64,000 bases of DNA from Alopecurus myosuroides (lineage: Eukaryota > Streptophyta > Magnoliopsida > Poales > Poaceae): the NCBI GenBank assembly GCA_028641055.1, contig CM054061.1, positions 61,665,904-61,729,903 on the forward strand. Direction: 5' to 3'. Of this stretch, positions 24,736 to 35,279 are shown one piece after another (position 1 is the first letter of the stretch; each line of letters begins with the position of its first letter). A program made the translations under genes and the position numbers. Under the pieces are notes generated by a model. It searched no databases, was not told the origin of the DNA, and was given only the letters and a program-made list of their open reading frames with translations.

Positions 24736-25593
24736 CTAGTCCTGCTTGCTATCTCTGTCGAAAAGGATCTCCTCGGGATCCTCCTCCTCAGCTAAGTCGT
24801 CATCCTCCTGCCCGCACTGCTCGCTCATGTCCATCCCATCAGCATCTGATAGAATTTCATCGTCTACTAGGAGATCCTCGTTCTCCCTGCGGAGCTCGGT
24901 GTTCTCCTCCTCCAGCTCCTTGAGTGTGGTGTCCCGAGTAGCCAGGTCCTCTATCGCGGTCTTCAGTCGCCCATGCAGAGTCGCGTTGGCAGCCTGAAGT
25001 GCCTCCACCTTGTGAGTGAGAAGGGTACGGGCCAGACAAGTGGTCCGCAACTGTCCCTCCAAGGCTCGAGTCTGAGCGGTCTCAGCCTCAAGGTCAAGCA
25101 TCGTCTTACCCAGGTAGGTACAGAGAAGATGGCACTCCGTAACAGTGGTGTTCTGCAGAATGCTCATGTCATCAAGTTGACGCTGAGTGCGGTGCAGCAA
25201 GACCTCCATGTCCTCCAGGTGAGGACCTATACCATCGAGATCCTGCGGTTCGGAAACAGGTGTGCCGGTCTCGTCTCTCCTCCCGAGAAACTCAAAGTGA
25301 GTACCCAGGTACTAGAAGTCTCTGAGATGAGCCAGGCGTGCAATAGCCTCCTGGATCACCCTAACAGCGCCCTCCTGCCAGGAGCGCTCAAAGACGGTGA
25401 TGACGAAGGTCTCTGCTGAAGGAGTGGTCAACAAAGGACGAATAGTACACTCCACGAACCAGTCTCTCTCAATAGGAGAACCAAAGATCATCCCTCCCCG
25501 TATCTCGGAACCGGACGATCGATAAGCTTCGGCATCGCTACGAGCCTCCGCTCGAAACAAAAGGGGAAATCTCTCGCCAATGCCAACTGGCAA
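24736..25593 (-). pseudogene. Element C extra ORF upstream of gag, one stop
   Basis: One reading frame from about 25593 to 24736 is interrupted only by a TAG at 25312-25314. The part after the stop (157 residues from 25209) is strongly predicted to be coiled coil, with heptad-like Leu, Glu and Arg (TLKELEEENTELRRENEDLL), and ends in a very acidic tail. Position and length match the extra ORF of element B, although I see little direct similarity. The true start may be an ATG near 25618 in another frame, so a frameshift near 25570 is possible. Function unknown. Confidence 0.55.
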
Positions 25594-25809
25594 GCCTCGG
25601 TGAACACAACGTCCATCTACACAGAATTTTAAGTAAGGTTAAGTTAGACCCAAGTGTGCAAAGTTTTAGATTGGAACATGGCGTAACTTAACGTAAGTAG
25701 TGTGGCAATAACATAAGAACAATTTACAACTTAGTCACTTAAGTATATTATAGGTTTTCAGAGTACTAGCTAACGTCCATGCTAACTAAGGGCTCCTAAG
25801 ATTAGGATA

Positions 25810-25821
25810 GCTCTGATACCA
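25810..25821 (-). promoter_or_regulatory. Primer binding site of element C
   Basis: GCTCTGATACCA is the complement of the initiator-Met primer site. Its LTR partner now begins at 29105 because element D is inserted in the four-base spacer. Confidence 0.88.
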
Positions 25822-25825
25822 ACTT
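25821..25825. repeat. Target duplication of element D, left (AACTT)
   Basis: AACTT here and at 29100-29104 directly flank the TG...CA ends of element D. Confidence 0.92.
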
Positions 25826-26710
25826 TGTCGTGGGATAATCACGGCAGACGTTACCGGGGGTAACTTGTCTTGGGGCAATTCGACTCTGGTGTTTGGGAGA
25901 GGGTTTAGCTCAAGAGAAACCATGGTGATATGCGATCTGGTAGCCGGCAATCGAGTCGTTGAGTCTCCGATCTGAATATAATATCTCAACTCTCGTGTTA
26001 CAATGGATACTCGAATATCTTGCGATTATGCGACTTGGACACAAGGATTATCCTGGTTCGACCTCTCCATTGGAGATAATAACCTACTTCCAGCTGGGAT
26101 CTTATTAGCTATCGATCTAGAGGCCCGGACTGCAATGTCGCCGAGACCCCAAATCTTGGGTTACAAATATCACCGAGACCTGGAATTTGGCTCGGGCTGA
26201 CTCTCGCCGAGACCTGGAATTTGGCTCGGGCTGACTCTCGCCGAGACCTGGAATTTGGCTTGGGCCGACTCTCGCCGAGACCTGGAATTTGGCTCGGGCC
26301 GACTCTCGCCGAGACCTGGAATTTAGGGTTTCTACTCGAAATCTCTCTCTCTCTCTCTATGACCTAGGAGCCTGCTTATATGGGCGGCTGGTCTCCTGGT
26401 CGTACAAGGTAAAAACTGGGTCATACCATATTAAGAGTCCTAATCTAGGTCTCCTGCGTGACCTCCAAGTCTTGAGTCTCCAACTTGTACAAGGTTTTCG
26501 GGTCTTCCAGAATCTTCCTTCTATAGCATCTTCCAAAGCTGAGTTACCCCCAGACCAGGCTTTGCCTCCTGGCCGGGTCTCCCCCAGACCAGGCTTTGCC
26601 TCCTGGCCGGGTCTTCTTCCAGACCAGGCTTTGCCTCCTGGCCGGGTCTCGCTTCTGGCTGGTCATACTTTCTTCGTCCTTAGGGGTACCAGGTTATCTT
26701 TCCCCCAACA
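25826..26710 (-). repeat. Element D 3' LTR (885 bases)
   Basis: It starts TGTCGTGGGA and ends CCCCCAACA. It holds a 34-base tandem repeat built around GCCGAGACCTGGAATTTGGC (about 26168-26320), a (CT)n run, a TATA-like CATATAAGC at 26382-26374 in sense, and about three copies of a 35-base repeat with CAGACCAGGCTTTGCCTCC (about 26548-26650). Confidence 0.92.
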
Positions 26711-26722
26711 GTAGCCCCCAAG
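26711..26722 (-). promoter_or_regulatory. Polypurine tract of element D
   Basis: GTAGCCCCCAAG, in sense CTTGGGGGCTAC, abuts the 3' LTR. This is the usual form in Tat-type elements. Confidence 0.8.
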
Positions 26723-27299
26723 TTTAAGCTGGATTCGAGCTGGTCTTGTTCTTCTTCATGATCTTGATTTTAGGCGTCATGTTTCAGGTGAAGCGGCAAG
26801 CTCGATCATCCAGGTTAAACTCCTGAAATAAGAGAAATAATATATAAAAGGATAAAACCCGGTTATTCTTCCTGGGTTCATACGCCTCCAGGTTTATCTC
26901 AATAACATCCCATAAATCATGTTTCTTCCTGGGTTCTTATGCCTCCAGGTTACCGAGGTGGGTCCTCTCAATATGTCGATGGTTTAGATGACCCTTTTGC
27001 AAACCTTTAACTGTAAGCCGGCTTTCGCATGGATTATCACTGTTGTACTCACTCTGTAAAACAGGGTCAGTTAAGTCCCCATGGGCATCATAACTGATTG
27101 GGATTACAGGAGAGCAAACAGGCCATATAAGTGCGAGTCACATCGAGCTTAAGCAAGATAGGCAAGGATTATACTGGCGGCATAAAAGCCAGGTCTTAGG
27201 ATTGCAACTATAAACTCTTCAAGTAAGAGCCCCCAAGACCCGGATCAATGTTTATGAAGTAAAGGCTTAATTGTGCAACATTACCCCATTGATCCGCAT

Positions 27300-27935
27300 A
27301 CTGTTGCGAAGAACTCTTTGGGCAACACTAACCGAAGTTGTGAAGCACTCTTGGACTAAGGTTATACTAATAGGACATTTCACAATATTGCGAAGCACTC
27401 TCGGGCCAGGCTAATATAATTTTTTGTGAAGCGCTCCGGGCCATGCTAACCGAAGTTGCGCAGCGCTCTTGGGCTAAGCTAATATAATCTTTTGCGAAGC
27501 GCTCCGGGCCATGCTAACTGAAGTTGCGCAGCACTCTTGGGCTAAGCTAATATAATCTTTTGCGAAGCGCTCCGGGCCATGCTAACCAAAGTTGCGCAGC
27601 GCTCTTGGGCTAAGCTTATATAATCTTTTGGCCATGCTAACCGAAGTTGCACAGCGCTCTTGGGCTAAGCTTATACTGATAGGATATTTCACAATATTGC
27701 GAAGCACTCTTGGGCCAAGCTAATATAATTTTTTGCGAAGCGCTCCGGGCCATGCTAACCAAAGTTGCGCAGCACTCTTGGGCTAAGCTAATATAATCTT
27801 TTGCGAAGCGCTCCGGGCCATGCTGACCGAAGTTGCGCAGCACTCTTGGGCTAAGCTAATATAATCTTTTGCGAAGCGCTCCGGGCCATGCTAACCGAAG
27901 TTGCGCAGCGCTCTTGGGCCAAGCTAATATAGAAT
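27300..27935. repeat. 68-base tandem repeat array inside element D
   Basis: A unit of about 68 bases recurs roughly eight to nine times. Each unit holds two related halves, GCGAAGCGCTCCGGGCCATG and GCGCAGCGCTCTTGGGC, with some units shortened. It encodes no plausible protein. Such internal satellite arrays are known in Tat/Ogre elements. It is not a CRISPR: there are no unique spacers and the host is a plant. Confidence 0.85.
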
Positions 27936-27975
27936 CATACTCAAAATCATCGGGGATTGAACCGGACGTACATAC

Positions 27976-28119
27976 CATGCCGATGAAGACGTTGACCCGG
28001 CCGATTGTAACGACAGACCCGGATTCGAGTAGATCCGACTCTGGCCCCCAGCCAAAATCGTCCACCATCTTCTCTCCTTTGGGGTTGGTGTAGATCTCGC
28101 CGATGACGAGGTTCTTCAT
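27976..28119 (-). CDS. Element D short leader ORF ending at a splice-donor-like site
   Basis: Directly after the primer site, in sense, a frame opens with an ATG at 28119 and reads 48 residues (starting MKNLVIGEIYTNPK) to ATG|GTATGT, a good plant splice donor at 27976/27975. The frame continues open past it. Codons look protein-like compared with the neighbouring satellite. It could be the first exon of a spliced element protein whose other exons are lost. No family is recognised. Confidence 0.35.
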
Positions 28120-28162
28120 GTTCTCCCGAGCTTCTCCCGTGATGTAAACACCCTTGGACGTA

Positions 28163-28183
28163 GGCCCCACGGTGGGCGCCAAC
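28163..28183 (-). promoter_or_regulatory. Primer binding site of element D (Tat type)
   Basis: The sense sequence TTGGCGCCCACCGTGGGG follows the LTR end closely. This primer site differs from the initiator-Met site of elements A, B and C and indicates a different lineage. Confidence 0.85.
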
Positions 28184-29099
28184 TGTCGTGGGATAATCAC
28201 GGTAGACGTTACCGGGGTTAACTTGTCTTGGGGCAATTCGACTCTGGTGTTTGGGAGAGGGTTTAGCTCAAGAGAAACCATGGTGATATGCGATCTGGTA
28301 GCCGGCAATCGAGTCGCCGAGTCTCCGATCTGAATATAATATCTCAACTCTCGTGTTACAATGGATACTCGAATATCTTGCGATTATGCGACTTGGACAC
28401 AAGGATTATCCTGGTTCGGCCTCTCCATTGGAGATAATAACCTACTTCCAGCTGGGATCTTATTAGCTATCGATCTAGAGGCCCGGACTGCAATGTCGCC
28501 GAGACCCCAAATCTTGGGTTACAAATATCGCCGAGACCTGGAATTTGGCTCGGGCTGACTCTCGCCGAGACCTGGAATTTGGCTCGGGCTGACTCTCGCC
28601 GAGACCTGGAATTTGGCTCGGGCCGACTCTTGCCGAGACCTGGAATTTGGCTCGGGCCGACTCTCGCCGAGACCTGGAATTTAGGGTTTCTACTCGAAAT
28701 CTCTCTCTCTCTATGACCTAGGAGCCTGCTTATATGGGCGGCTGGTCTCCTGGTCGTACAAGGTAAAAACTGGGTCATACCATATTAAGAGTCCTAATCT
28801 AGGTCTCCTGCGTGACCTCCAAGTCTTGAGTCTCCAACTTGTACAAGGTTTCCGGGTCTTCCAGAATCTTCCTTCTATAGCATCTTCCAAAGCTGAGTTA
28901 CCCCCAGACCAGGCTTTGCCTCCTGGCCGGGTCTCCCCCAGACCAGGCTTTGCCTCCTGGCCAGGTCTTCTTCCAGACCAGGCTTTGCCTCCTGGCCGGG
29001 TCTTCTTCCAGACCAGGCTTTGCCTCCTGGCCGGGTCTCGCTTCTGGCTGGTCATACTTTGTTCGTCCTTAGGGGTACCAGGTTATCTTTCCCCCAACA
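28184..29099 (-). repeat. Element D 5' LTR (916 bases)
   Basis: It matches the left LTR almost base for base, but has four instead of three copies of the 35-base repeat (about 28906-29040) and a shorter (CT)n run. The TATA-like box lies at 28736-28728 in sense. Confidence 0.92.
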
Positions 29100-29104
29100 A
29101 ACTT
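29100..29104. repeat. Target duplication of element D, right (AACTT)
   Basis: It matches 25821-25825 exactly. Removing element D and one copy restores a normal primer-site/LTR junction for element C. Confidence 0.92.
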
Positions 29105-32100
29105 TGTAGAGGCCCCAAATCGGATGGTCCAGAACCCCTCATATGAATACATTCACGATCCCAAGAATTTCAGTCGTGAACAACATACGAAGTTGGTACA
29201 CAGATACATTATCCATTACACGAATAAAATAGTCTTACAAGCCAATGGTCACATGACCAAGTCTTAACAGCTGCCACGCAGGACAGACAAATGTCTCACA
29301 AGACACAACGGAAAATAAAGATAACGTAGATAGCCCATGTCACGCCTTCACCAACAGGCTACTGACCGGGAGCTGGGCCTAATTCGCATAGTCGTCGGAA
29401 AAGTACTCCTCCTCAGGTGGCATCTCCTCAAAGTCTAGCCAAGTAAATAGCCAGGGGCGAAACCAATATGAGTACATTGGAATGTACTCTGCAAGACATC
29501 CTTTATACACTTACAAAATGCAATATTCTTATATGGGGGATAGGTAGGCTATAAATAGGGCTCACTACCCATGGTGTGTATCTAAGATAACATCATGGTT
29601 GCTTTATTATATCTGTATCTTTGTTGAAGAAGATACTTCAGAAGAAAATAAAATAATTTGGTTTCTCTTGTAGATATTGCATATCCAAGAGGTTTTATAA
29701 AACTGGTTTTATAAAAGAGTTTTCTCTTTGCAAAAATTCTTGGGAAACATTTCCAGATCCTTCATCGGTACCATCCCGGTACAAGTCCTTTGTTCAAAAA
29801 CAACTTTTTTTTTTGAAAACTTGACACAATGCTAGCTACATGGCCTTTTAACTGCCCATATCCGAGGTCTCGGCTATTCTGAATAGTTTTACTCTGCAGA
29901 GGTGTACACACTCCACTAGATCCAATCATCTGCCATGAACCACCCATGGATCGACACAACGATATGCAAACATCAGAATAATGATCCTAACTGTCCAGTC
30001 TGAACAAGCTAGTATATGGCTATCCCTTCAATTAGGTTTATTCCCCTTGGCACCATGTCACACATCGCCTTAGCAGGGGACCCAATTGTCGCATCCGAGG
30101 GTAACTTAATCCCTCACTTTGTATGTCCCGTTACTCCCTCCTGGCGACATTTCGGTTCAGAGTATCATCCTCTCTGTAGCTTTTTGGGATATTACACACA
30201 CTAACAAGAACACGTATCTAGATAGGCCCCGTACCCATGTTGGGGTAGAGTGGCAGTACTTCTTGGTTGTCCAGCGAAGACTAGGTTATGTGTCTTGTTT
30301 AAACCATTTGAAAACAACTCTTTAGCTCCTCCGGTGAACAAGGTCCCGCCTTTTCACCGTGGACTTTTCATAACTCATTTTGTTTGCAAAAGCACATTTT
30401 AAAAGTGTCCACTTAGGGAATCAAGATTATTATCTTAGGCGGTATTTATATACCTTATAGTGGCTAAGGGCTTGGTAACACCAAGTTTACTAATAGCAAA
30501 GTGATAGTATACTATATAATATTAATAGTAATAATGATAGTCACTCAATAAAACAGTTTTGGTAATCAAGTTTTTTGTAAACCTTCAGAAGTAGAACATG
30601 CATGATAGATAATGATAAGTAGTATATCATCAAGCTTTAAGGATGGCTTTCCTTGGTGGAGTTGAGGGTCTTGCTCGTGGTAGCAACAAGAGTGATAGCA
30701 ATATCCTCCCGCTCCAACTACCTCTTCCTCGTTTTGTATCGTCGTAAAAAAAAAATAAAGACACACAATAAGAACTAAACTAAGCAAGAAATGATACTCA
30801 ACCACACCATACAGCAAGAAATGCACAAAAAAAGTAACACACAAGTTCACAAAACAACACTACACAAGCATACACCCAAAATAACAATATTCATTACTAT
30901 TACTACTACTACTACTACTACTACTACTATGGTTGAGATATATCATTTCTCAACAACATGGGATGGAACCGGTGGGTGTTCCACTAGGATTTCCATGTCA
31001 TTTAAGAGGTACTAAGCCTCTGGTCCAACTTGTGGACAACAAAACATTCACTAAGAAAAAATACAATTAGTTATTCTAGTGAGAAATAACACTATGAGTA
31101 AATAACACTAAAACTACAGATGCATCTCTAAGAAAATAAAGTGCAACCTAAAAGAAGTGAAAAAAATTACTAACCAGTACCAAAGTGGTACTGGATCCAC
31201 ATAAAACATTCCTAACAACTTGGCTAAAAAATCTAGCTAAGAATTTGCATCACAAGATTTAATAGAATAAAATCTAGAGAACAATACTATGCACATACTA
31301 GTTCCATATATTTCCTAAACATGCACACACTTTCTAACATGATATATCTATGATTAAACAACCTTTTAACACTAAGCACAGCATCTAAACATGCTAGAAA
31401 ACAAAATAACACTAGCAAGCAATTATTCTAAAAATAATTCTACACATATTATTTCTAACAGAAAAGTGTAAAATCTTAGATCTGTTGCCAAAATAACTAT
31501 AGCGCTCTAAAAATCATACCAAGCTAGGATAACATAGATCTAAGCATACACTAACAGATACAGTTGTACTCATATCAAAAAGTATTTTTAAACAACTTCT
31601 AAAAATCCTAGAATATGCTACTGGACATTTACCAAAGTGGATGGCATTTCCAAATGGTAGCTCACCTTGACGTGAGGTCAAGCCCTACTGATATATCTCG
31701 CCAAGTGATACTCAAATAAGTTTAGTTTGCACTATTTGAACATTCCAACAAAAAGTTATTGCATTTTCACTCTAACAGACAGTGTGTGGCTCATGATTTT
31801 TCATTTGCAAAATAATGGTTCAAAGGCAGATCTACAAGTTGCATGCCTTCAAGATTTAGTAGATCTACTACAGAGAATTTTGGTTGAGTTTATTTTTGAG
31901 TTTAGCTATTTTTAACATGATTAAAGTAACTAGCAAGATTTAGTTGATTTTTTTAAAAGAAAAGAAAACATGTGCGGGCTGTTCTTCTCTCACGGGCGCA
32001 CGAACTGCTAAGGCTGGGCGGCCCAGCTCGCATCCGCGGCGCACAGTGCGCGTGTACCGTTTGGCGATTTGAACGAGGCCGTTGATCTCGCGATCAACGG

Positions 32101-33748
32101 CGCACAACCATCGCCTTCCTCACTCTCTCCCCCCTCTCTCTCATTTGATCGACGCACGGCCGGCGGCGAGAAGCGTGCGATTGCTCACCTAGGTGTTGTG
32201 CGAGACGGTGGCGCGGGGTCGGGGCTGTGTCATGAACTCGGGGCAGTGCAAGGGTGGTGAAGACACGGCGCGGGACGACCTCAGTCGGTGGCGCGAAGCT
32301 GCGGGTCCGCGGCGGCTCTGACGGCGTCTCCGACGATCCTACAAGCGAGGGGACACAAGTGCGAGCCAGGTGTGGTCTACGGAGGGCGGGGAGTGAGGTG
32401 GAAGCAAAAGAGATGGGCGGGGTTGCCCACGGCGTTCGCATCCCATCTGTGCTCTCCGTGGTGGCCGGCTGCGATTTCCGGCGTTCTGGGCTCACAGCGA
32501 GCCCAGGGTGTTCGCGCTCGTGGTCAGGGTGAGTGAGGGGTGGGTGGTGAGTATGGTGGCGAGGCCAGGGCGCTCCTGTGGCTTTATAGCCGCGGTGGCC
32601 ACGGTGCGTGCGCACGGGTGCCCTCGGGCGACAGGGAAAGGCTCGGGGCGCGCTCTGGGGTTCCCATGCCGTGCCCCTTGGCTCTTGGGCGAGGCTAGGA
32701 GGTGAAGATGGGGGCGTTCAAGGCAAGCAACGGCGAGGGGCGTGGAAAAATGGCACGGGGTGGCCACAGTGACACGCACAGTGGCGTTCTGCCAGAACGC
32801 CCCCGTGCCACTCCCCTCGTTTTCACCTCTGTTTCCCTTCCCTTCCACTCCTCTCTGGTCAACACCACTCGAATCCAAAGCATAGAAAAGGGAGAGGGAT
32901 GACTAGGCTTCTAGAAGGTTCAAGTGGCTCAGCAAAAGAGTTTTCCAAACAAAAGATATAAGCAATTGAATTTGGTGTCATTTACTGTTTTTCTGAATTT
33001 TTCAGATTCAGTTTAAAAGACTTAGTGAAATTTTCTAAGTGTTGCAACAGAGTGGATTAGGCAAAAATTATCCTATTTTCATGAACCAAACCTGATACAA
33101 AATTTGTTTTCAGAGTGTCGTTGTGTTAAGAATTATTTGTACTTTCAGAAACATCAAAAGAAAACAAATTTCAAAAACAAATGGGCCATGAAAACAATGT
33201 GGAAAAACAGCTAGTTCCTGTTTTTTCTGTTTTCCAGAAAACACAATTCTGCATTATTTTCTTAACACAAATCCATCAAGCAAATGATTGTTTCTTTAAT
33301 TCAAATTTTCAAATCAAGCTCACCCCTTTGTAGTCTATATATTAGAGAACACATCCATGCCAAGAAAACACAAAATGTGATTCCCTATCATATAGATAAC
33401 ATGAGTGAAAAACAACTACTTGGCTTATTTTTTTTTATGAAATAAGTTTTGATAGAAAACTTAAAAGAAAACAATCAATTATTCTTTTGCCATATTGTTT
33501 TCTTGGTTCAAATCAAACCAAATATTATCATTAAGTTGAAAGCAACAATGTCACAAGAATTTGGATGAAAAGTATTGAAAACATCAGAAAAGATGATAAA
33601 TGATTTTAGATCAAAGTTTGCTTGCATTGCATAGATAACCATGGTTCATTACATAATGTTGGATTACACAAGGGCATTAATTTTTTTTGTTGGCTCACAA
33701 AAATGGCTTCCCTCATGTGTTACAAGTGACCAAATCAGGGGTGTGACA
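29105..33748 (-). repeat. Element C 5' LTR (complete, 4644 bases)
   Basis: It starts TGTAGAGGCC and ends TGTGACA. The first 844 bases have no counterpart in the left LTR. It contains an AGTAC/GTACT inverted repeat (near 29471-29488), an (ACT)n microsatellite (30894-30930), a GC-rich segment (31970-32760) and a TATA-like box at 32589-32581. A short acidic frame ends at 29379 in sense. CCAGG (33749-33753) would be the target duplication of element C; the other copy is not visible. Confidence 0.9.
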
Positions 33749-34122
33749 CCAGGCCCGTTATAGGCCGTTGCTTTTCGGCTAGTCAGAGCAATTGCAGATC
33801 ATAAAAGCTCCTGGACCGGATAATTCTTCCCCATATGCGGGTCGTGCAAACGGGCCGAAAAGATCTCACATATCGGTCATCCAAAAAAAAGTATTTAGGA
33901 AACTCGGGATAAGAGCAAGCTCCAACACTATATCGAAGGGTATTACAGGCAATATCGCGGACACATCTACTAAACGTGCCGCTGCAATTTCTCCCATCTG
34001 CCGCTAGGTTAAAGTCTGGCAAGTAATTAGAGGGCGACGATGTTGGGAGAGACGGAGGAGGAGCGCCTGCGCGGGATCAACATGCATGGCGCGCATCCAA
34101 GCACAACCTTCGCATAGGGTAG
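33749..34122. other. Unassigned sequence
   Basis: I see no complete gene here. A 25-codon frame starting MLGETEEERLRG at 34040 stops at a TAG just before the open frame of the next feature and may be its broken 5' end. Confidence 0.5.
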
Positions 34123-34488
34123 GGCTCTAGGGTTCCGCTGCCGGTGGAGGAGGAGGATGACGACTTTGAGCTGCCGTCGAAGCCGCAGAGGGAGGTCATC
34201 GCCACCTTGGGGATCCATAGGAGTCCCGACAACTTCCTCCTTTACGACGTCCTGCACGCATTCACGCGCACGGATGATACCGAGGACGATCTCTACATCG
34301 CCAGAACCGCCTTCGACATCGGCGCTCTAAGTGCTGCGGACTGGCTCCAGGCGGCGGCGGTCGAGTACGAGCTCGCCTTGGCGCAGCACAAGGTGGTGGA
34401 TCGGGAGATCCTCAGCATCGCGCGTAGAATTAGGTTTAGATTCTCTACTTGTTTGATTTCTCTTATAGTTGTAATATGGACTTGTTAA
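34123..34488 (+). pseudogene. Unrecognised gene fragment
   Basis: A frame without an ATG is open from 34123 to the TAA/TAG region at 34488. The protein-like part (from PVEEEDDDFELPSKPQREVI to about EILSIARR) is acidic, has balanced codon use and looks like a real exon, but I recognise no family. The last twenty residues are hydrophobic and probably read into non-coding sequence. The likely history is a gene fragment or first exon that has lost its start. Confidence 0.4.
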
Positions 34489-35034
34489 AATTTCTGGCCT
34501 GAACTTGTTTTCAAATATCAGGGTATGCTTTAGTGTATTTGTTCAGGTATGCTTTAGTGTATTTGTTCAGTTCCATTCCGAAGAAGCTTTTTCCGGATCC
34601 CTCTAAACCGCATTTCTGGTACGCCATTTTAGTGGATCTGCTAGAGTTGTTCTCACGGGACGAAAAAAGACTCCGGCGCTTTGGGATGCACTAAAAATAG
34701 CTCGCATATTTTTCCTCGCCACTAAAAGTCCGCCAACTTCAACTTTATGTTCCGTTTCAGGTCAAGCAGCTCCCAGCGCTCCTTCCCTTTAAAACAAAAA
34801 ATAATAATCCTAACTCTCTAGTGCAATTTCTGTAAGAAAACAATACTCCCTCCGATATAAGGAATAATTGTCGCCAGAAAACATCCTAGCCGTGTCCTGC
34901 ATCGGGCGAAGCGAGTCCGCAAATAGACATGAGTATGTGCAAGAAGTCTATGCGGTATGAATCATGGTGCGACACCGAGCAGCGTGCAGACGAGGAAACA
35001 CATCACACATGTTTGTGGGCAGGAAGTGTGGACT
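34489..35034. other. Intergenic, with a Stowaway-like MITE end at 34843-34875
   Basis: No gene is seen. ACTCCCTCCGATATAAGGAA near 34844 resembles the terminal repeat of a Stowaway MITE (usual form CTCCCTCCGT...ATAAGG). Only one end is recognisable, so it is a fragment. A repeated stretch, GTATGCTTTAGTGTATTTGT, occurs twice in tandem at 34520-34568. Confidence 0.45.
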
Positions 35035-35279
35035 TGCTGGTGTTAGATTTAGACACGACGTGTGTTTGGATAGTAGTATAGGAACAACAGTCCGTGTGGG
35101 ACTGTCGGTCCTTTATCACATACGCATATATGTACCCCCAAGTTAATCTTGTAAGTTGTAACCCAACCGTGACTTGTGGTAGTTGTTCAAGTCCGACGGC
35201 GCATCTGTCCATCTTTGCAAAACAACCAATCGTCCGGGTCTCTGCCGTTTGCTTCGCCTCAGAGTTCATCTCGATCGCC
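35035..35279 (+). promoter_or_regulatory. Promoter and leader of MATH-BTB gene 1
   Basis: Conserved blocks shared with the second gene are TTGCTGGTGTTAGA, CCGTGTGGG, CACATACGCATATAT (TATA-like, near 35118-35132) and GTAACCCAACCGTGACT. The order and spacing match the upstream region of gene 2 once CACTA-1 is removed. Confidence 0.7.

Larger units (their letters stand above)
25826..29099 (-). mobile_element. Element D: short Tat-like gypsy element, non-autonomous
   Basis: Two LTRs (25826-26710 and 28184-29099) flank about 1.5 kb of internal sequence without gag or pol. The primer site reads TTGGCGCCCACCGTGGGG in sense and the polypurine tract CTTGGGGGCTAC lies against the 3' LTR. Both are characteristic of the Tat branch of plant gypsy elements. 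The AACTT target duplication is perfect. Confidence 0.9.
16098..33748 (-). mobile_element. Element C: degenerate chromovirus-type Ty3/gypsy element
   Basis: On the minus strand it runs 5' LTR (33748-29105), primer site, extra ORF, gag, protease, reverse transcriptase, RNase H, integrase with chromodomain-like tail, polypurine tract, 3' LTR (19916 to 16098). Protease lies before reverse transcriptase and integrase is last, the Ty3/gypsy order. The left LTR lacks its first 844 bases because element B sits there. Element D is inserted at the primer-site/LTR junction. Several nonsense changes and a lost catalytic motif show it is dead. Confidence 0.9.

Noticed and set aside
27300..27935. CRISPR-like array
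   Set aside because: The 68-base units are contiguous with no unique spacers, and they sit inside a plant retrotransposon.
33783..34022. 79-codon open frame on the minus strand beside LTR C
   Set aside because: There is no recognisable domain and no support from codon pattern or neighbours.
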